A stretch of 64,000 nt of DNA from Luteimonas cucumeris (GCF_007830035.1 NZ_VLKN01000001.1:558001-622000); one strand, 5' to 3'. Numbered from the stretch's first letter, positions 52,115-62,677 are shown. The notes: generated by a model from the sequence alone, not told the origin. Numbers and translations: made by a program.

Positions 52115-53614
52115 CTACTTGATGAAGTCGTACTTCAGCGTGCCCTGCAGGCGGGTGAGGTCGCCGTCGATGCCGTCCTGGCGCTCCAGCTGCCCGTACA
52201 GCAGTTCGAGGCCCATGGTCCAGCTCGGCACTGGGCTCCAGATCAGGTTGGCGGCGGCGTACTGGCTTTCGCGGAAGGCGGTGTCGGCGAGCAGTGCGCT
52301 GTCCTGCAGGCGCAGCTGGCCGTAGACCAGGTTCGAGCGCCAGCGTGCGTTCCAGTAATGGGTGTAGGCGGCCCAGCCGCCACTGCTGCGCAGGGTCTGG
52401 AGATTGCCGTCGTTGTCGACCGCAGCGTCGAGGCCGATACCCAGGATGTCGCCGAGATAGGCCGAAATGCCTTTGCCATAGATGCCGCCGAACACCAGCA
52501 TGTCGCGGTCGGTGGTGAGCAGGGAGCCCGATACGGTGATGCCGGCGCCGGTGGCGCTGTCGCTGTCGAGGTCGCCCAGGTAATCCAGCCGTCGCAGCAG
52601 TGCCGCCGCTTGCAGATGGCCCCAGCTGCCTTCCTGGCGCGCGGCGAGGACCAGGTTCGGCGCCTTGCTGACGCCATGCGCGCTGCCGTCGTCGAGCGCG
52701 GTGATCTCCGCTTCCGCGTGCTCGGCCGCGATCGTCAGGCTGCGGCCATGGCCGAGGTCGAAGCCCTGGCGGAGGCTGGCCACCCGTCCGAACGGCGCGG
52801 CGCCGGGACCGGCGAAGTCGATGGTGTCTGCGCCCGAATCCAGGTCCATGAACGCCGACCAGCCATAGCCGGCGTAGGTGTTGCCGATCTGGCCGAATGC
52901 GTGGCGCAGGTTGTAACCGTAGCGGCCGCCGGAACCATAGAAGTCGTTTTCGAGGAAGAAACGCAAGGTGCCGACCGAAGTCGGGCGGCGCGCCTCGAAA
53001 TTGAAGCGGGTCTGGCGCGCATGCATGTTGACGCTGCGATGTCCGGACTGTGCACCGGCGGGAATCGCTGACGTGATCAGCAGGTCGCTGTCGCCGGCGT
53101 CGTCGGAATCGGCGATGACGTCGAGCTTGGCATAGCCGCCGATCCGGATGCGGGTGTCGGTGCCCGGGATCAGCATGAAGCCGGCCAACGTCGGATCGTT
53201 GGGAGGCGGTTCGTTGTCGAGGCGCGCGGCGCTGTCGGCGTCTTCGTCGATCGTCGGGTGCTCGGGCATCACCGGATGCGGCAGGCCGAGTGCTTCCGCA
53301 GTGTCCTGCGGCGCGGACGGCATTGTTGCAGCAACGGCGCCTTGTGGCGAGGCATCGATGCGAGCCGCTGCCTCTTCGTTGTCGGATGCGGTGTCGCGCT
53401 GGGGCATGGCTGCAGGTTGTGCGAGCTGCTTTTTCTCTGCCTCGAGCGCTGCGACACGTTGCAGCAATGCTTCCACGGTCTGGCGCAGGCTCGATATCTC
53501 GGCTTTCAGCTCGGTTTCCTGCGGTCCGCCCGCCATGGCGGACGAGCAGGCCAAGGCGATCGCCAGTCCGGCCAGCAGTCGTTGCGCTGCATCGATGCGC
53601 TTCATGTTGGTCAC
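52115..53614 (-). CDS. DcaP-type trimeric outer-membrane porin
   Basis: 499 residues. A signal peptide precedes a coiled-coil (ELKAEISSLRQTVEALLQRV, AALEAEKKQL). Then comes a low-complexity linker and a beta-barrel starting near GTDTRIRIGGYAKLDVIADS. The barrel strands continue to the end (LQGTLKYDFIK). DcaP porins import dicarboxylates or other small anions. It is convergent with the DUF457 gene and divergent from the arginine locus; the 288-bp gap holds no gene. Confidence 0.85.
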   Translation of the reverse strand: MTNMKRIDAAQRLLAGLAIALACSSAMAGGPQETELKAEISSLRQTVEALLQRVAALEAEKKQLAQPAAMPQRDTASDNEEAAARIDASPQGAVAATMPSAPQDTAEALGLPHPVMPEHPTIDEDADSAARLDNEPPPNDPTLAGFMLIPGTDTRIRIGGYAKLDVIADSDDAGDSDLLITSAIPAGAQSGHRSVNMHARQTRFNFEARRPTSVGTLRFFLENDFYGSGGRYGYNLRHAFGQIGNTYAGYGWSAFMDLDSGADTIDFAGPGAAPFGRVASLRQGFDLGHGRSLTIAAEHAEAEITALDDGSAHGVSKAPNLVLAARQEGSWGHLQAAALLRRLDYLGDLDSDSATGAGITVSGSLLTTDRDMLVFGGIYGKGISAYLGDILGIGLDAAVDNDGNLQTLRSSGGWAAYTHYWNARWRSNLVYGQLRLQDSALLADTAFRESQYAAANLIWSPVPSWTMGLELLYGQLERQDGIDGDLTRLQGTLKYDFIK

Positions 53615-53902
53615 GAAGATGGGAACCCCAGTCGGAACCTACATTCGTGATGTGAAGAAAGCGTGTAGACATGCAGCGTCATCGCTTGCCTGCACGCATG
53701 TTGTGAAGCATTCAGGCAATGTCTAAGATGCGGTGTATCCGCTCAGCCGCGCGCTCATTCGCGCGCTGCGGGGGAGGCGCGAAGGGGAAGCGCCGCCGAT
53801 GCAGGCGCATCGTCGCTGCAGTCCCGCGCATTCCTCACCGACATACGCAAATCGCAGTACGCGCTTTCTCCGTTTTCCGCACCGGTACAGGAGATCCAGA
53901 GC

Positions 53903-55336
53903 ATGTCGGACAACCCGTCGAACACACAGAAGTTGCCGCTTGGCGCGCTCACCGCGATGGTGGTCGGCGGCATGGTCGGCGCGGGTGTGTTCTCGCTGCC
54001 CAGCAATTTCGGCCGGGTCACTGGCGTGTACGGCGCGATGATCGCCTGGGTGATCGCCGGCGCCGGCATGCTGATGCTGGCGCTCGTGTTCCAGACGCTG
54101 GCCAACCGCAAGCCGGACCTGGATGCCGGCGTCTATGCCTATGCGCGCGCGGGCTTCGGGCCCTACCTGGGCTTCTTTTCAGCGTTTGGCTACTGGGCCA
54201 GCGCCTGCGTCGGCAACGTGTCGTACTGGATCCTGATCAAGTCGACGCTCGGCGGCGTGTTCCCCGGCTTCGGCGAGGGCAACACGCTGATGGCGGTGCT
54301 GGTCTCCTCGATCGGCATCTGGGCTTTTCATTTCATGGTACTGCGCGGAGTCAAGGAAGCGGCCGCGATCAACAAGATCGTCACCATCGCCAAGGTCATC
54401 CCGCTGCTGGTGTTCCTGGTGCTCGTGATCTTCGCGTTCAAGCCCGACGTGTTCGTCGACAACCTGTGGGGCGGCGAAAAGGGCTACGACAACCTGTTCG
54501 AGCAGGTCAAGGCGACGATGCTGGTCACCGTGTTCGTGTTCCTGGGCATCGAGGGTGCGAGCAATTATTCGCGTTTCGCGCAGAAGCGCGAGCATGTCGG
54601 CATCGCCACCGTCACCGGTTTCCTGGGTGTGCTGGCATTGTTCGCGTCGGTGTCGATCCTGGCCTACGGCATCCTGCCGCGTGCCGAACTGGCCGCGCTG
54701 CGCCAGCCGTCGGTCGGTGGCGTGCTCGAATCCGTGGTCGGACGCTGGGGCGCGATCTTCATCGGCGGCGGCCTGATCATCTCGGTGCTGGGCGCCTATC
54801 TGGCGTGGACGCTGATGGCCGCTGAAGTGCTGTCGGTCGCGGCCAAGAAAAAGGACATGCCGGCGTTCATCGCACGCGAGAACGCCAAGCAGGTGCCGTC
54901 CACCGCGCTGCTGATGACGTCGCTTCTGATCCAGCTGGTGCTGGTCGCGACGCTGTTCTCGGCGGATGCCTTCACCTTCGCGCTGTCGCTGTGCAGCCAC
55001 CTGTCGCTGTTCCCCTATTTCTTCGCCGCGGCGTTCGCGCTGAAGCTGGTGCTCAGGCGCGAAACCTATGACAGCAATCCCGGCGATCTCGGCAAGGACA
55101 GGATCATCGCGATCCTGGCGGTGGTCTACACGCTGTTCCTGCTGTTCGCCGGTGGCGTGAAGTTCATGGTGCTCGGCTTCCTGATCTACGCGCCGGGCAC
55201 GCTGCTGTACTACATGACACGGCGCGAACAGGGCAAGCCACTGTTCACGCCGGCCGAATGGGTGGTGTTCGCGATCGCGGTGCTCGGCGCGGTCTACGCG
55301 GTATATGGCCTGGCGACGGGCCAGATCTCAATCTGA
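53903..55336 (+). CDS. Arginine/ornithine antiporter (APA family, ArcD-like)
   Basis: 477 residues with about 12 hydrophobic helices. The N-terminus KLPLGALTAMVVGGMVGAGV is followed by the GVYAYARAGFGPYLGFFSAF segment typical of basic amino acid antiporters. It would import arginine in exchange for ornithine or another cation. The arginine deiminase gene follows 15 bp later. Confidence 0.9.
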   Translation: MSDNPSNTQKLPLGALTAMVVGGMVGAGVFSLPSNFGRVTGVYGAMIAWVIAGAGMLMLALVFQTLANRKPDLDAGVYAYARAGFGPYLGFFSAFGYWASACVGNVSYWILIKSTLGGVFPGFGEGNTLMAVLVSSIGIWAFHFMVLRGVKEAAAINKIVTIAKVIPLLVFLVLVIFAFKPDVFVDNLWGGEKGYDNLFEQVKATMLVTVFVFLGIEGASNYSRFAQKREHVGIATVTGFLGVLALFASVSILAYGILPRAELAALRQPSVGGVLESVVGRWGAIFIGGGLIISVLGAYLAWTLMAAEVLSVAAKKKDMPAFIARENAKQVPSTALLMTSLLIQLVLVATLFSADAFTFALSLCSHLSLFPYFFAAAFALKLVLRRETYDSNPGDLGKDRIIAILAVVYTLFLLFAGGVKFMVLGFLIYAPGTLLYYMTRREQGKPLFTPAEWVVFAIAVLGAVYAVYGLATGQISI

Positions 55337-55351
55337 CAGAGGTGAAGGGCA

Positions 55352-56605
55352 ATGACTGAATCCAAAGCCGCCAGCTACGGCGTCCATTCCGAAGTCGGCC
55401 AGCTGCGTAAGGTACTGGTCTGCGCGCCTGGCCTGGCGCACACGCGCCTGACCCCGAGCAACTGCGACGACCTGCTGTTCGACGACGTGATGTGGGTGCA
55501 GAACGCCAAGCGCGACCATTTCGATTTCATGACCAAGATGCGCGATCGTGGCGTCGAGGTGGTCGAGCTGCACAACCTGCTGGCCGAAACCATGGCGATT
55601 CCCGAGGCCAAGGCCTGGTTGCTGGACCGCAAGATCGTCGCCAACGAAGTCGGGCTCGGACTGGTCGAAGACACCCGTGCCTTCCTCGACAGCCTCGAAC
55701 CACGCACCCTGACCGAGTACCTGATCGGCGGCCTGTCGACCGTCGACCTGCCGAAGGATTTTCGTCCCGACTATCTTTCGCTGGCACGCGAGCCGACCGG
55801 CGTGCGCGAATACCTGATGCCGCCGCTGCCGAACACGCTGTACACGCGCGACACCACCTGCTGGATCTACGGCGGCGTGACACTGAATCCGCTGTATTGG
55901 CCGGCGCGTCACGACGAGACGCTGCTGATGAAGGCGATCTACCAGTTCCATCCGGATTTCGTCGGCGCCAACGTGTGGTGGGGAGACCCGGAGCAGGACT
56001 GGGGCCTGTCGACTTTCGAGGGCGGCGACGTGATGCCGATCGGCAACGGCGCGGTGCTGATCGGCATGAGCGAGCGCACCTCGCGGCAGGCGATCACGCA
56101 GGTGGCGGCGGCGCTGTTCGCGAAAAAGGCGGCGACGCGCGTGATCGCCGCCGGCATGCCGAAGCTGCGCGCGGCGATGCACCTGGATACGGTGTTCACC
56201 TTCGCCGACCGGGATTGCGTGACGATCTATCCGGAAATCGTCAACCAGATCCATTCGTTCTCGATCCGGCCTGGCGACAAGGCGCCGGGTATCGAGATCA
56301 CCGACGAGAAGGACAAGCCTTTCGTCGATGTCGTCGCCGAGGCGCTGAACTTCAAGAAGCTGCGCGTGGTCGAGAACGGCGGCGACGCCTACGCCTACGA
56401 ACGCCAGCAATGGGACAGCGGCAACAACCTGGTCTGCGCGTCGCCGGGCGTGGTGTTCGCCTACGACCGCAACACCTATACCAATTCCCTGCTGCGCAAG
56501 GCCGGCATCGAGGTCATCAGCATCGTCGGTGCGGAACTCGGCCGCGGTCGTGGCGGCGGTCATTGCATGACCTGCCCGATCATCCGCGACGCCGTGGATT
56601 TCTAG
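55352..56605 (+). CDS. arcA: Arginine deiminase
   Basis: 417 residues beginning [20 protein letters not shown]. Active-site blocks: [26 protein letters not shown] and the catalytic Cys in [13 protein letters not shown]. It hydrolyses arginine to citrulline and ammonia. No arcB or arcC lies next to it in this window, so ATP generation by the full ADI pathway needs genes elsewhere; the ammonia alone could serve acid resistance. Confidence 0.95.
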   Translation: MTESKAASYGVHSEVGQLRKVLVCAPGLAHTRLTPSNCDDLLFDDVMWVQNAKRDHFDFMTKMRDRGVEVVELHNLLAETMAIPEAKAWLLDRKIVANEVGLGLVEDTRAFLDSLEPRTLTEYLIGGLSTVDLPKDFRPDYLSLAREPTGVREYLMPPLPNTLYTRDTTCWIYGGVTLNPLYWPARHDETLLMKAIYQFHPDFVGANVWWGDPEQDWGLSTFEGGDVMPIGNGAVLIGMSERTSRQAITQVAAALFAKKAATRVIAAGMPKLRAAMHLDTVFTFADRDCVTIYPEIVNQIHSFSIRPGDKAPGIEITDEKDKPFVDVVAEALNFKKLRVVENGGDAYAYERQQWDSGNNLVCASPGVVFAYDRNTYTNSLLRKAGIEVISIVGAELGRGRGGGHCMTCPIIRDAVDF

Positions 56606-56681
56606 TTCGGCAGTGTCCTGTTGCATCGATCCCGCGTGCCGGAGGTGCGCGGGTCCGTGATTCCAAACCGCGAGGTGCGAG

Positions 56682-57269
56682 ATGTCGATACTGTCCAGAG
56701 TCGGTAGCCGCAGCGAAAGCATGTCCGGTCTCGTGCAGCAGAAATGGGCGTGGTTCCTGGCGCTCGGCTGCGTGCTGGTGGCGTGCGGCGCGGTTGCGAT
56801 CTTCCAGCCGACGTTGTCGACCAAGGCGCTGGGCATCCTTGTCGGTTCGGTGCTGGTGGTCGGCGGCGCCATGCAGATACTGCAGGCCTTCCAACTGCAT
56901 GGCTGGCCCGGCTTCATCCGCAGCCTGACGGTGGGCGTGATCCAGGTGCTGGGTGGCGTGATGATCTACCTCAACCCCTTCGTCGGCGCCGTCGCGGTCT
57001 CGATTGTCATCGGCGTGGTGCTGCTGTTGCAGGGCATCTCGCAGATCGCGCTGGCGCTGAAGATCCGTCCTCGCGATGGCTGGGGCTGGGTGCTCGGGTC
57101 TGGCGCGGTGTCGCTGGGCACGGGCCTGGTGCTGGCGCTGCGCTTCAAGTTCTCCGACATCCACACCCCGGGTGTCGTCGCGGGCATTGCGCTGGTCTTC
57201 GCCGGCGTGTCCTACATCGCGATCTCGCTGATGGCCAGGCGCGTGTCGGACAACAACACGGGTCTTTGA
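56682..57269 (+). CDS. HdeD-family membrane protein
   Basis: 195 residues with six hydrophobic helices in the DUF308 repeat pattern (GILVGSVLVVGGAMQILQAF, GVIQVLGGVMIYLNPFVG). HdeD-type proteins are linked to acid resistance in E. coli. The neighbour arcA consumes protons through ammonia production, so the two could act together; this is inference. A second ATG at 56721 is possible. Confidence 0.85.
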   Translation: MSILSRVGSRSESMSGLVQQKWAWFLALGCVLVACGAVAIFQPTLSTKALGILVGSVLVVGGAMQILQAFQLHGWPGFIRSLTVGVIQVLGGVMIYLNPFVGAVAVSIVIGVVLLLQGISQIALALKIRPRDGWGWVLGSGAVSLGTGLVLALRFKFSDIHTPGVVAGIALVFAGVSYIAISLMARRVSDNNTGL

Positions 57270-57335
57270 GGTTCCCCTCGTGCGGATGACAGGAATATCC
57301 GCGTCGGGCCGGATCCTGTCCGTGACGGAAATGTT

Positions 57336-58349
57336 CTAGGCCGCCACCGGCAACGGCAGCGCGACGCCCGCGATCAGCGCATCGAAATAATCCCGCGTCA
57401 GCACGATCTGCGCCTGTGCGCTCTCGGCGCGGTTGACCACGGCACGGAAAGCCGCGCGCTGCTCGTCCGTGTGCTCCGGACGGTCCTTTGCATACCAGCC
57501 CAGGTGCTTGCGCGCGATGCGCACGCCGGCCACTTCGCCGTAGAACGCGTGCAGGGCCTCAAGGTGCTCCAGCAGGATGTCGCGCACCTCCGCCAGTGGT
57601 GGTGGGGGCAGGATCTCGCCGGTGGAAAGATGGTGTGCGACTTCGCGGAAGATCCATGGCCGGCCCTGGGCAGCGCGCCCGATCAGGATCGCGTCGGCGC
57701 CGGTGCGCTCCAGCACTTCGGCCGCTTTATGTGGCGAATCGACGTCGCCGTTGGCGAATACGGGAATGGCCAGCGCGGACTTGATCGCCGCGATCGTGTC
57801 GTACTCGGCGTTGCCGCTGTATTGCTGGTCGCGGGTGCGGCCGTGCACGGCCAGCGCGGCGATGCCGGCATCCTCGGCGATGCGCGCGATCGTCGGCGCA
57901 TTGCGGTTGTCGACGTTCCATCCGGTGCGGATCTTCAACGTCACCGGCACGTCGACCGCCTTCACCACCGCGCCGAGGATGCGTTCCACCAGCGCCTCGT
58001 CACGCATCAGCGCCGAGCCCGCCCAGGCGTTGCACACCTTCTTCGCCGGGCAGCCCATGTTGATGTCGATGATCTGCGCGCCGTGGTCGACGTTGTAACG
58101 TGCGGCATCGGCCAGCATTTCGGGCACGGTGCCGGCGATCTGCACGCTGATCGGATCGGGTTCGCCGGCATGGTCCATGCGGCGCAGTGACTTGTCGGTC
58201 TTCCAGAAGCGCGGATCGGAGATCGTCATTTCCGACACCGCCAATCCCGCGCCCAGTCGCTTGCATAGCTGGCGGAACGGCTTGTCGGTCACCCCGGCCA
58301 TCGGCGCGAGGATCACGGGCGGGTCGATGCGGTGGCGGCCGATCTGCAT
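57336..58349 (-). CDS. dusB: tRNA-dihydrouridine synthase
   Basis: 337 residues from the ATG at 58349 (MQIGRHRIDPPVILAPMAGV). FMN barrel: AVSEMTISDP, the catalytic Cys in DINMGCPAKKVCNAWAGSAL, TLKIRTGWNVDNRNAP, HGRTRDQQYSG and GADAILIGRAAQGRPWIF. It reduces uridine to dihydrouridine in the D-loop. Length and QYSG pattern fit DusB. Fis, which often follows dusB, is not next to it. Confidence 0.95.
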   Translation of the reverse strand: MQIGRHRIDPPVILAPMAGVTDKPFRQLCKRLGAGLAVSEMTISDPRFWKTDKSLRRMDHAGEPDPISVQIAGTVPEMLADAARYNVDHGAQIIDINMGCPAKKVCNAWAGSALMRDEALVERILGAVVKAVDVPVTLKIRTGWNVDNRNAPTIARIAEDAGIAALAVHGRTRDQQYSGNAEYDTIAAIKSALAIPVFANGDVDSPHKAAEVLERTGADAILIGRAAQGRPWIFREVAHHLSTGEILPPPPLAEVRDILLEHLEALHAFYGEVAGVRIARKHLGWYAKDRPEHTDEQRAAFRAVVNRAESAQAQIVLTRDYFDALIAGVALPLPVAA

Positions 58350-58445
58350 CGCCGTATTGTACTGCGTGGGTCGCGGTTGCCCGGCTACCGCCGAGGGCAC
58401 GGCCCGAGCTCGAATCCGATCGTCCGTCAATGCATCATCGAACGC

Positions 58446-60155
58446 TCAACGCGCATCCCCGCCACTGTCCGGTGCCAGATTCGCATCGGTGTCGAGCGTG
58501 TTGGGCACGCCTTCCCACTGCCCGGGAGCCACCAGCTTCGCCTGCTCGGGATCGGCTTCGTAGTGCGGCGACATGATCTGCACGCCGGCGCTGTTGAAGG
58601 CATCCTGGATGTTGGCGTGCAGTTCGCTGAGGATGAAGACGCGCGTCGCGGCATCTATCACGCGAGCACGCAAGCGATATTCCACGTAGAAGTCCGACAG
58701 CGCCGTCTGCAACACGAACGGCGCCGGCTGCGTCTGTATCTTCGCGGTCTTTGCAGCGGCATCCAGCAGCATGCGATGGACCTGCCGCCATGGCGTGTCG
58801 TAGCCGATGGTCACGCCGGTTTCGATCCACATGCCCGGGCCGTCGGGATGGCGCGAAAAGTTCTGCAGCTGTCCGCTCAGCACGACCGTGTTGGGAATGC
58901 TGACCTCAACGCCGGTGACGGTGCGGATGCGGGTGGTGAACAGGCCGATCTGCATGACGATGCCCTCCACGTCGCCACTGCGCACCAGGTCGCCCACCGA
59001 CATCGTGCGCGAGTAGAGGATGGTGAATCCGCCTGCGGCCTGGCCGACGATGCCCGATGCGCCCAGCGACACCATCAGGCCGACCAACACGCTCAGGCCC
59101 TTGAACGCATCGGTATCCGAACCGGGCAGGTAGGGATAGGCCATCGCGACCGCGAACAGCCAGACCACGGCCACGATCAGCTTGCGGGTCGGCTCCGCCA
59201 GTTCGCGATCGATGCCGAACAACTGGAAGCGGCCGCTCTGCACGCCACGGAAGGTCATGCCGATCGTCCGCGTGATCACACGCGCCAGCAGGAAGATGAC
59301 GACCGCGGTCACCAGTCCGGGAATGGCGCCGGCGATGGCGTGCGCCCAGGCGGTCGCCCGCTGCACGATCCAGCCGGTCATGGCCAGCGCCCAGGGCTGG
59401 GTAAAGCCGAACTGGCCCAGCACGAAGCGCAGCCATTCCTCCACCACGAACAGCACGACCAGGGCCGTCGCCAGGCGCAGGGTCCAGTCGCCCAGTGAAC
59501 GCAGCCCGAGCACCATGTGTCGGGTGGATTCGCGGTGCGTTCCCGCGACACGCCGGTCCAGCCACCGGGTGAAGCGCGCACGCGCGAATCGGCCGAGGCG
59601 CAGCGCCGCCACCATCAGCAGCAGCGCGACGGCGCAGGCAAGCAGGGTCATGAGTACGCCGCGCAGCAACTGCCGGGGGGCGCGATCGCGCTCGGCGGCC
59701 TGCACCGCATCGCCGAGCCGTCGTGCGATGTCGGCACGTGCCTGCGCGAAGGTCTGGCCATGCAGAGCATCCAGGTCCTGCGGCGTGATGATGCTGACCA
59801 CGTCGCCACCCAGCAGGACGATGAGGCCTTCGGTTACCTGCCGGAAGTCCACCTTCGGAATGCCGGGCTTCTCGATGATGTTCCCGAGGTTGGCTTCAGC
59901 CGCGGCGGCGCGCACCTGGACCGGACGTCCCATGAAGGGACCGCGCAGGACCATCACGTCGCGATTGAAATAGCGGACAGTGACCTCGTGGCTGTCGGCC
60001 CCGGGCTCCGCGGTCCCGACCTGCGCAGGCGCGGCCGTCGAGACAGTAGGCGTGGCGCATGCGGCTTGCATGGCCGGAGTGCCGGCAAGGACGAGAACGC
60101 ACGACAGCGTCCACAGCAGGCGGTGCAGCATCCTGTGTGCGCGGGATCGGGTCAT
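58446..60155 (-). CDS. MscS-family mechanosensitive channel (long form)
   Basis: 569 residues. A signal-peptide-like start (RMLHRLLWTLSCVLVLAGTP) and a periplasmic region of about 130 residues precede several membrane helices. The pore helix and beta domain are LMVSLGASGIVGQAAGGFTI, RTMSVGDLVRSGDVEGIVMQ and GVEVSIPNTVVLSGQLQNFS. It opens on membrane tension. The extended N-terminus places it with larger MscS homologues such as YnaI or YbdG types. Confidence 0.88.
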   Translation of the reverse strand: MTRSRAHRMLHRLLWTLSCVLVLAGTPAMQAACATPTVSTAAPAQVGTAEPGADSHEVTVRYFNRDVMVLRGPFMGRPVQVRAAAAEANLGNIIEKPGIPKVDFRQVTEGLIVLLGGDVVSIITPQDLDALHGQTFAQARADIARRLGDAVQAAERDRAPRQLLRGVLMTLLACAVALLLMVAALRLGRFARARFTRWLDRRVAGTHRESTRHMVLGLRSLGDWTLRLATALVVLFVVEEWLRFVLGQFGFTQPWALAMTGWIVQRATAWAHAIAGAIPGLVTAVVIFLLARVITRTIGMTFRGVQSGRFQLFGIDRELAEPTRKLIVAVVWLFAVAMAYPYLPGSDTDAFKGLSVLVGLMVSLGASGIVGQAAGGFTILYSRTMSVGDLVRSGDVEGIVMQIGLFTTRIRTVTGVEVSIPNTVVLSGQLQNFSRHPDGPGMWIETGVTIGYDTPWRQVHRMLLDAAAKTAKIQTQPAPFVLQTALSDFYVEYRLRARVIDAATRVFILSELHANIQDAFNSAGVQIMSPHYEADPEQAKLVAPGQWEGVPNTLDTDANLAPDSGGDAR

Positions 60156-60471
60156 CCGACATTCCTAAGCGGGTATCAGGGATGGGGCCCACATGCAGCC
60201 CCGCTATCAGGCACGAATATCTTTACCGCAATTCGCGGACGATGTCCCGTGGCCCGTGGGGAAATTGAGGCGGTCGATGTCGCAGCGATGAAACGGTTGC
60301 AATCGGATGCGGTCTTCTCGGGCATCGCCTCCCGTTCACACGTCTTTGACGGCAACTCTGGACGCTTGGGTCATCGCGTGTATATCTGGGGGCAGACATG
60401 CAAGCCGTACCGACGCCCCGGTCGCACGGGTTTGCGACGTCATTGCCGGGTCCGTTCGATCCGTTTCTGCA
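60156..60471. other. Gene-free stretch between the MscS and DUF1622 genes
   Basis: 316 bp between divergent genes. It must carry the promoters for both, but no clear -35/-10 pair, repeat or RNA gene is seen. Confidence 0.5.
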
Positions 60472-60846
60472 ATGACGGGCCCTCTGCAGCTCGTCGAACT
60501 GGCCGCGCTCGGCATCGAATTGCTGGCAGTGACACTCATCGTGGCCAGCATCTCGGTGGCCACCGTCCATTACGTGGTCGAGTTGATGCGCCAGCGCGCG
60601 GACCCGCAGGGCAACTACGAACTGTACCGGCGCCGTGTCGGACGTGCCTTGCTGGTGGGGCTGGAAATCCTGGTCGCTGCCGACATCATCCGGACCGTAG
60701 CCCTGGACGGCACGCTGCAGAGCGTGGCCCTGTTGGGCTTGCTGGTGGTGATCCGTACCTTCCTCAGCTGGAGCCTGGTGCTGGAAGTGGAAGGGCGCGG
60801 GCCCTGGGTGCGCAAGGAATCCATCGAACGGCCCCCTGGAAGCTAG
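60472..60846 (+). CDS. DUF1622 membrane protein
   Basis: 124 residues from the ATG at 60472. Three hydrophobic helices (LVELAALGIELLAVTLIVAS, LVGLEILVAADIIRTVAL, SVALLGLLVVIRTFLSWSLV) with NYELYRRRVGRALL between the first two match DUF1622. The family has no known function. Confidence 0.82.
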   Translation: MTGPLQLVELAALGIELLAVTLIVASISVATVHYVVELMRQRADPQGNYELYRRRVGRALLVGLEILVAADIIRTVALDGTLQSVALLGLLVVIRTFLSWSLVLEVEGRGPWVRKESIERPPGS

Positions 60847-60999
60847 CGCGGTGGGCTTGATTGCAGTCCGCCCGACCGCCAGCCTGCCGGTATCCCGATA
60901 TTTCCAGCAGGGTGCTGCAAGTGGATCTGGTTCGACGATGCATCGTTGCTGCACATCACCATCTGCACCATCCGCCCTGACTCCCTGAGAGGTGTCGAA

Positions 61000-61650
61000 A
61001 TGATGACCGCAATGCTTTCCGTACCCGCGCTGCCGAGCAGTACGGCATTGACCCTGGCCGAGGTATTCCTGCTGCTGTTCGTCACGCTGGGACCACCACT
61101 CAAGGTGCCGGCCTTGTTCCTGCAGGCCACCTCACAAATCCCGGAGCCGGAGGCGCGCAAGTTGTCGCTGCAGGTCTTCCTGATCGCGTTGGTGACCACC
61201 CTGGCGGGCGGTTTCATCGGTCGCCTGCTGATGGACAACTGGCACATATCGCGGCCGGCCCTGCTGATGGCGGGTGGCCTGGTGTTCCTGTTCGTGTCGA
61301 TGCAGTCGGTGCTCGGCCAGTACCACGCCCATCCACCGGCTCCTGCCGAAACGGACGGCAAGCCCAAGGCCTTTTCATTGGCCGTGCCGATGGTGGTGAC
61401 GCCTTATGGCCTGGCGGCGGTGATCGTGCTGCTGGCCAACAGCTGGAGCCACCTGCGGACGATGGAAGTCTGCGCGCTGCTGCTGGCGGTGATGCTGCTC
61501 AACCTGGTGGCGATGTATTTCGCGCGTCCGATCATGCGGACGATCGGGCCGATCCCGCTGCAGATCCTCGGCGTCATCATCGGCATCATGACGGTCGCAC
61601 TGTCGATACAGATCATTCTCGGGGCGCTCACGCAGATGGGAGTGCTGTGA
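61000..61650 (+). CDS. MarC-family membrane protein
   Basis: 216 residues from the ATG at 61000 (61003 is equivalent). It has six hydrophobic helices. The first contains FLLLFVTLGPPLKVPALFLQ, the conserved start of the MarC/UPF0056 family, and IPLQILGVIIGIMTVALSIQ lies near the end. The substrate of MarC proteins is not established. GAGAGG precedes the start. Confidence 0.87.
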   Translation: MMTAMLSVPALPSSTALTLAEVFLLLFVTLGPPLKVPALFLQATSQIPEPEARKLSLQVFLIALVTTLAGGFIGRLLMDNWHISRPALLMAGGLVFLFVSMQSVLGQYHAHPPAPAETDGKPKAFSLAVPMVVTPYGLAAVIVLLANSWSHLRTMEVCALLLAVMLLNLVAMYFARPIMRTIGPIPLQILGVIIGIMTVALSIQIILGALTQMGVL

Positions 61651-61699
61651 GGGCAATAGCGTCCTGCGCGGCAGCTGGCGCGATTGGTTGCCGCTGGAA

Positions 61700-62677
61700 T
61701 CAATCGTTGAAACGGTCGAGCACGTCCTGCAGGGCAGGCATCGACATCGCTGCGCCGCGCGATTCGGTGGACAACGCAGCATAACGCGAGGCGAAGCGGA
61801 CGTGGGTGGAAAATTCGGCTTCGCGCCGGCCTGCCCGCGAAGCGGCCAACGCGCCGTTGAAGGCGTCGCCGGCACCCGTGGTGTCGATTGCATCGACCTG
61901 ATTGGCAGCGACCCGGTAGTAGCCGTGGTCATCGCCGTGCAGCTGGCTCGACGCATGCGAGACGAAGCATCCGTTGGCGCCGAGCGTGACGATCATGCTT
62001 CCTGCCGGCAGCAGTCCACGGCAAAGGCCATGCAGTGTTTCAGGATCCAGTGTGGCGATCGCGTCGCCGTGGATTCGCTGACCGAGATGGCATGCAAGCA
62101 GCGCGGAGAATTCGGTTTCGTTCGGAGTGAGGATGTCGGTGGCCGCCAGCAGTTCCGCGTCCACCACCGCATCGGCCGGTGCCGGATTCAGCAGCGTGGT
62201 CGTCGCCGCATGGCGTGCGTGGCGCAGCGCGGCCAGTATGGTTTCCGCCGGGGATTCCAGTTGCGCCAGCAGGATATCGGCGGCGGCTATGGCGGCGCGC
62301 TGCCCGTCGACGAAGGATGCCGACAGATCGGCATTGGCACCGGCACCGATGACGATGCAGTTTCGGCCTTCCCGATCGACATGTATGCCGGCGGTGCCAG
62401 TGGGCCGAAGGCTGCGTTGTGCGCGAAGATCGATGCCGTCCGTGATAGCGGATTCGCGTGCCAGCTGGCCGCCTGCATCATCGCCCAGAGCGCAGATGAA
62501 GGTGCTCGCGGCGCCGGCGCGGCGTGCGGCCACCGCCTGGTTGAAGCCTTTGCCACCCAGGCTGGTGGTGTATTCGCCACTGAGCGTCTGGCCGGCATGT
62601 GGCAGCGACGCCGCGGTCCAGACATGGTCGACATTCAACGAGCCGACCACGACCACCTGGCCGATCCCCCGGCTCAC
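61700..62677 (-). CDS. rbsK: Ribokinase (PfkB family)
   Basis: 325 residues. Sugar-binding SLNVDHVWTAASLPHAGQTL and GGKGFNQAVAARRAG, and the catalytic anion hole DTTGAGDAFNGALAA. It phosphorylates ribose to ribose-5-phosphate. It starts 1 bp after the transporter stop codon, so ribose from imported nucleosides is the likely substrate. No nucleoside hydrolase is seen in the window. Confidence 0.9.
   Translation of the reverse strand: MSRGIGQVVVVGSLNVDHVWTAASLPHAGQTLSGEYTTSLGGKGFNQAVAARRAGAASTFICALGDDAGGQLARESAITDGIDLRAQRSLRPTGTAGIHVDREGRNCIVIGAGANADLSASFVDGQRAAIAAADILLAQLESPAETILAALRHARHAATTTLLNPAPADAVVDAELLAATDILTPNETEFSALLACHLGQRIHGDAIATLDPETLHGLCRGLLPAGSMIVTLGANGCFVSHASSQLHGDDHGYYRVAANQVDAIDTTGAGDAFNGALAASRAGRREAEFSTHVRFASRYAALSTESRGAAMSMPALQDVLDRFND

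Noticed and set aside
53615-53902. ANR/FNR box ahead of the arginine locus
   Set aside because: No TTGAT-N4-ATCAA-type dyad is present, so anaerobic control cannot be supported from the sequence.
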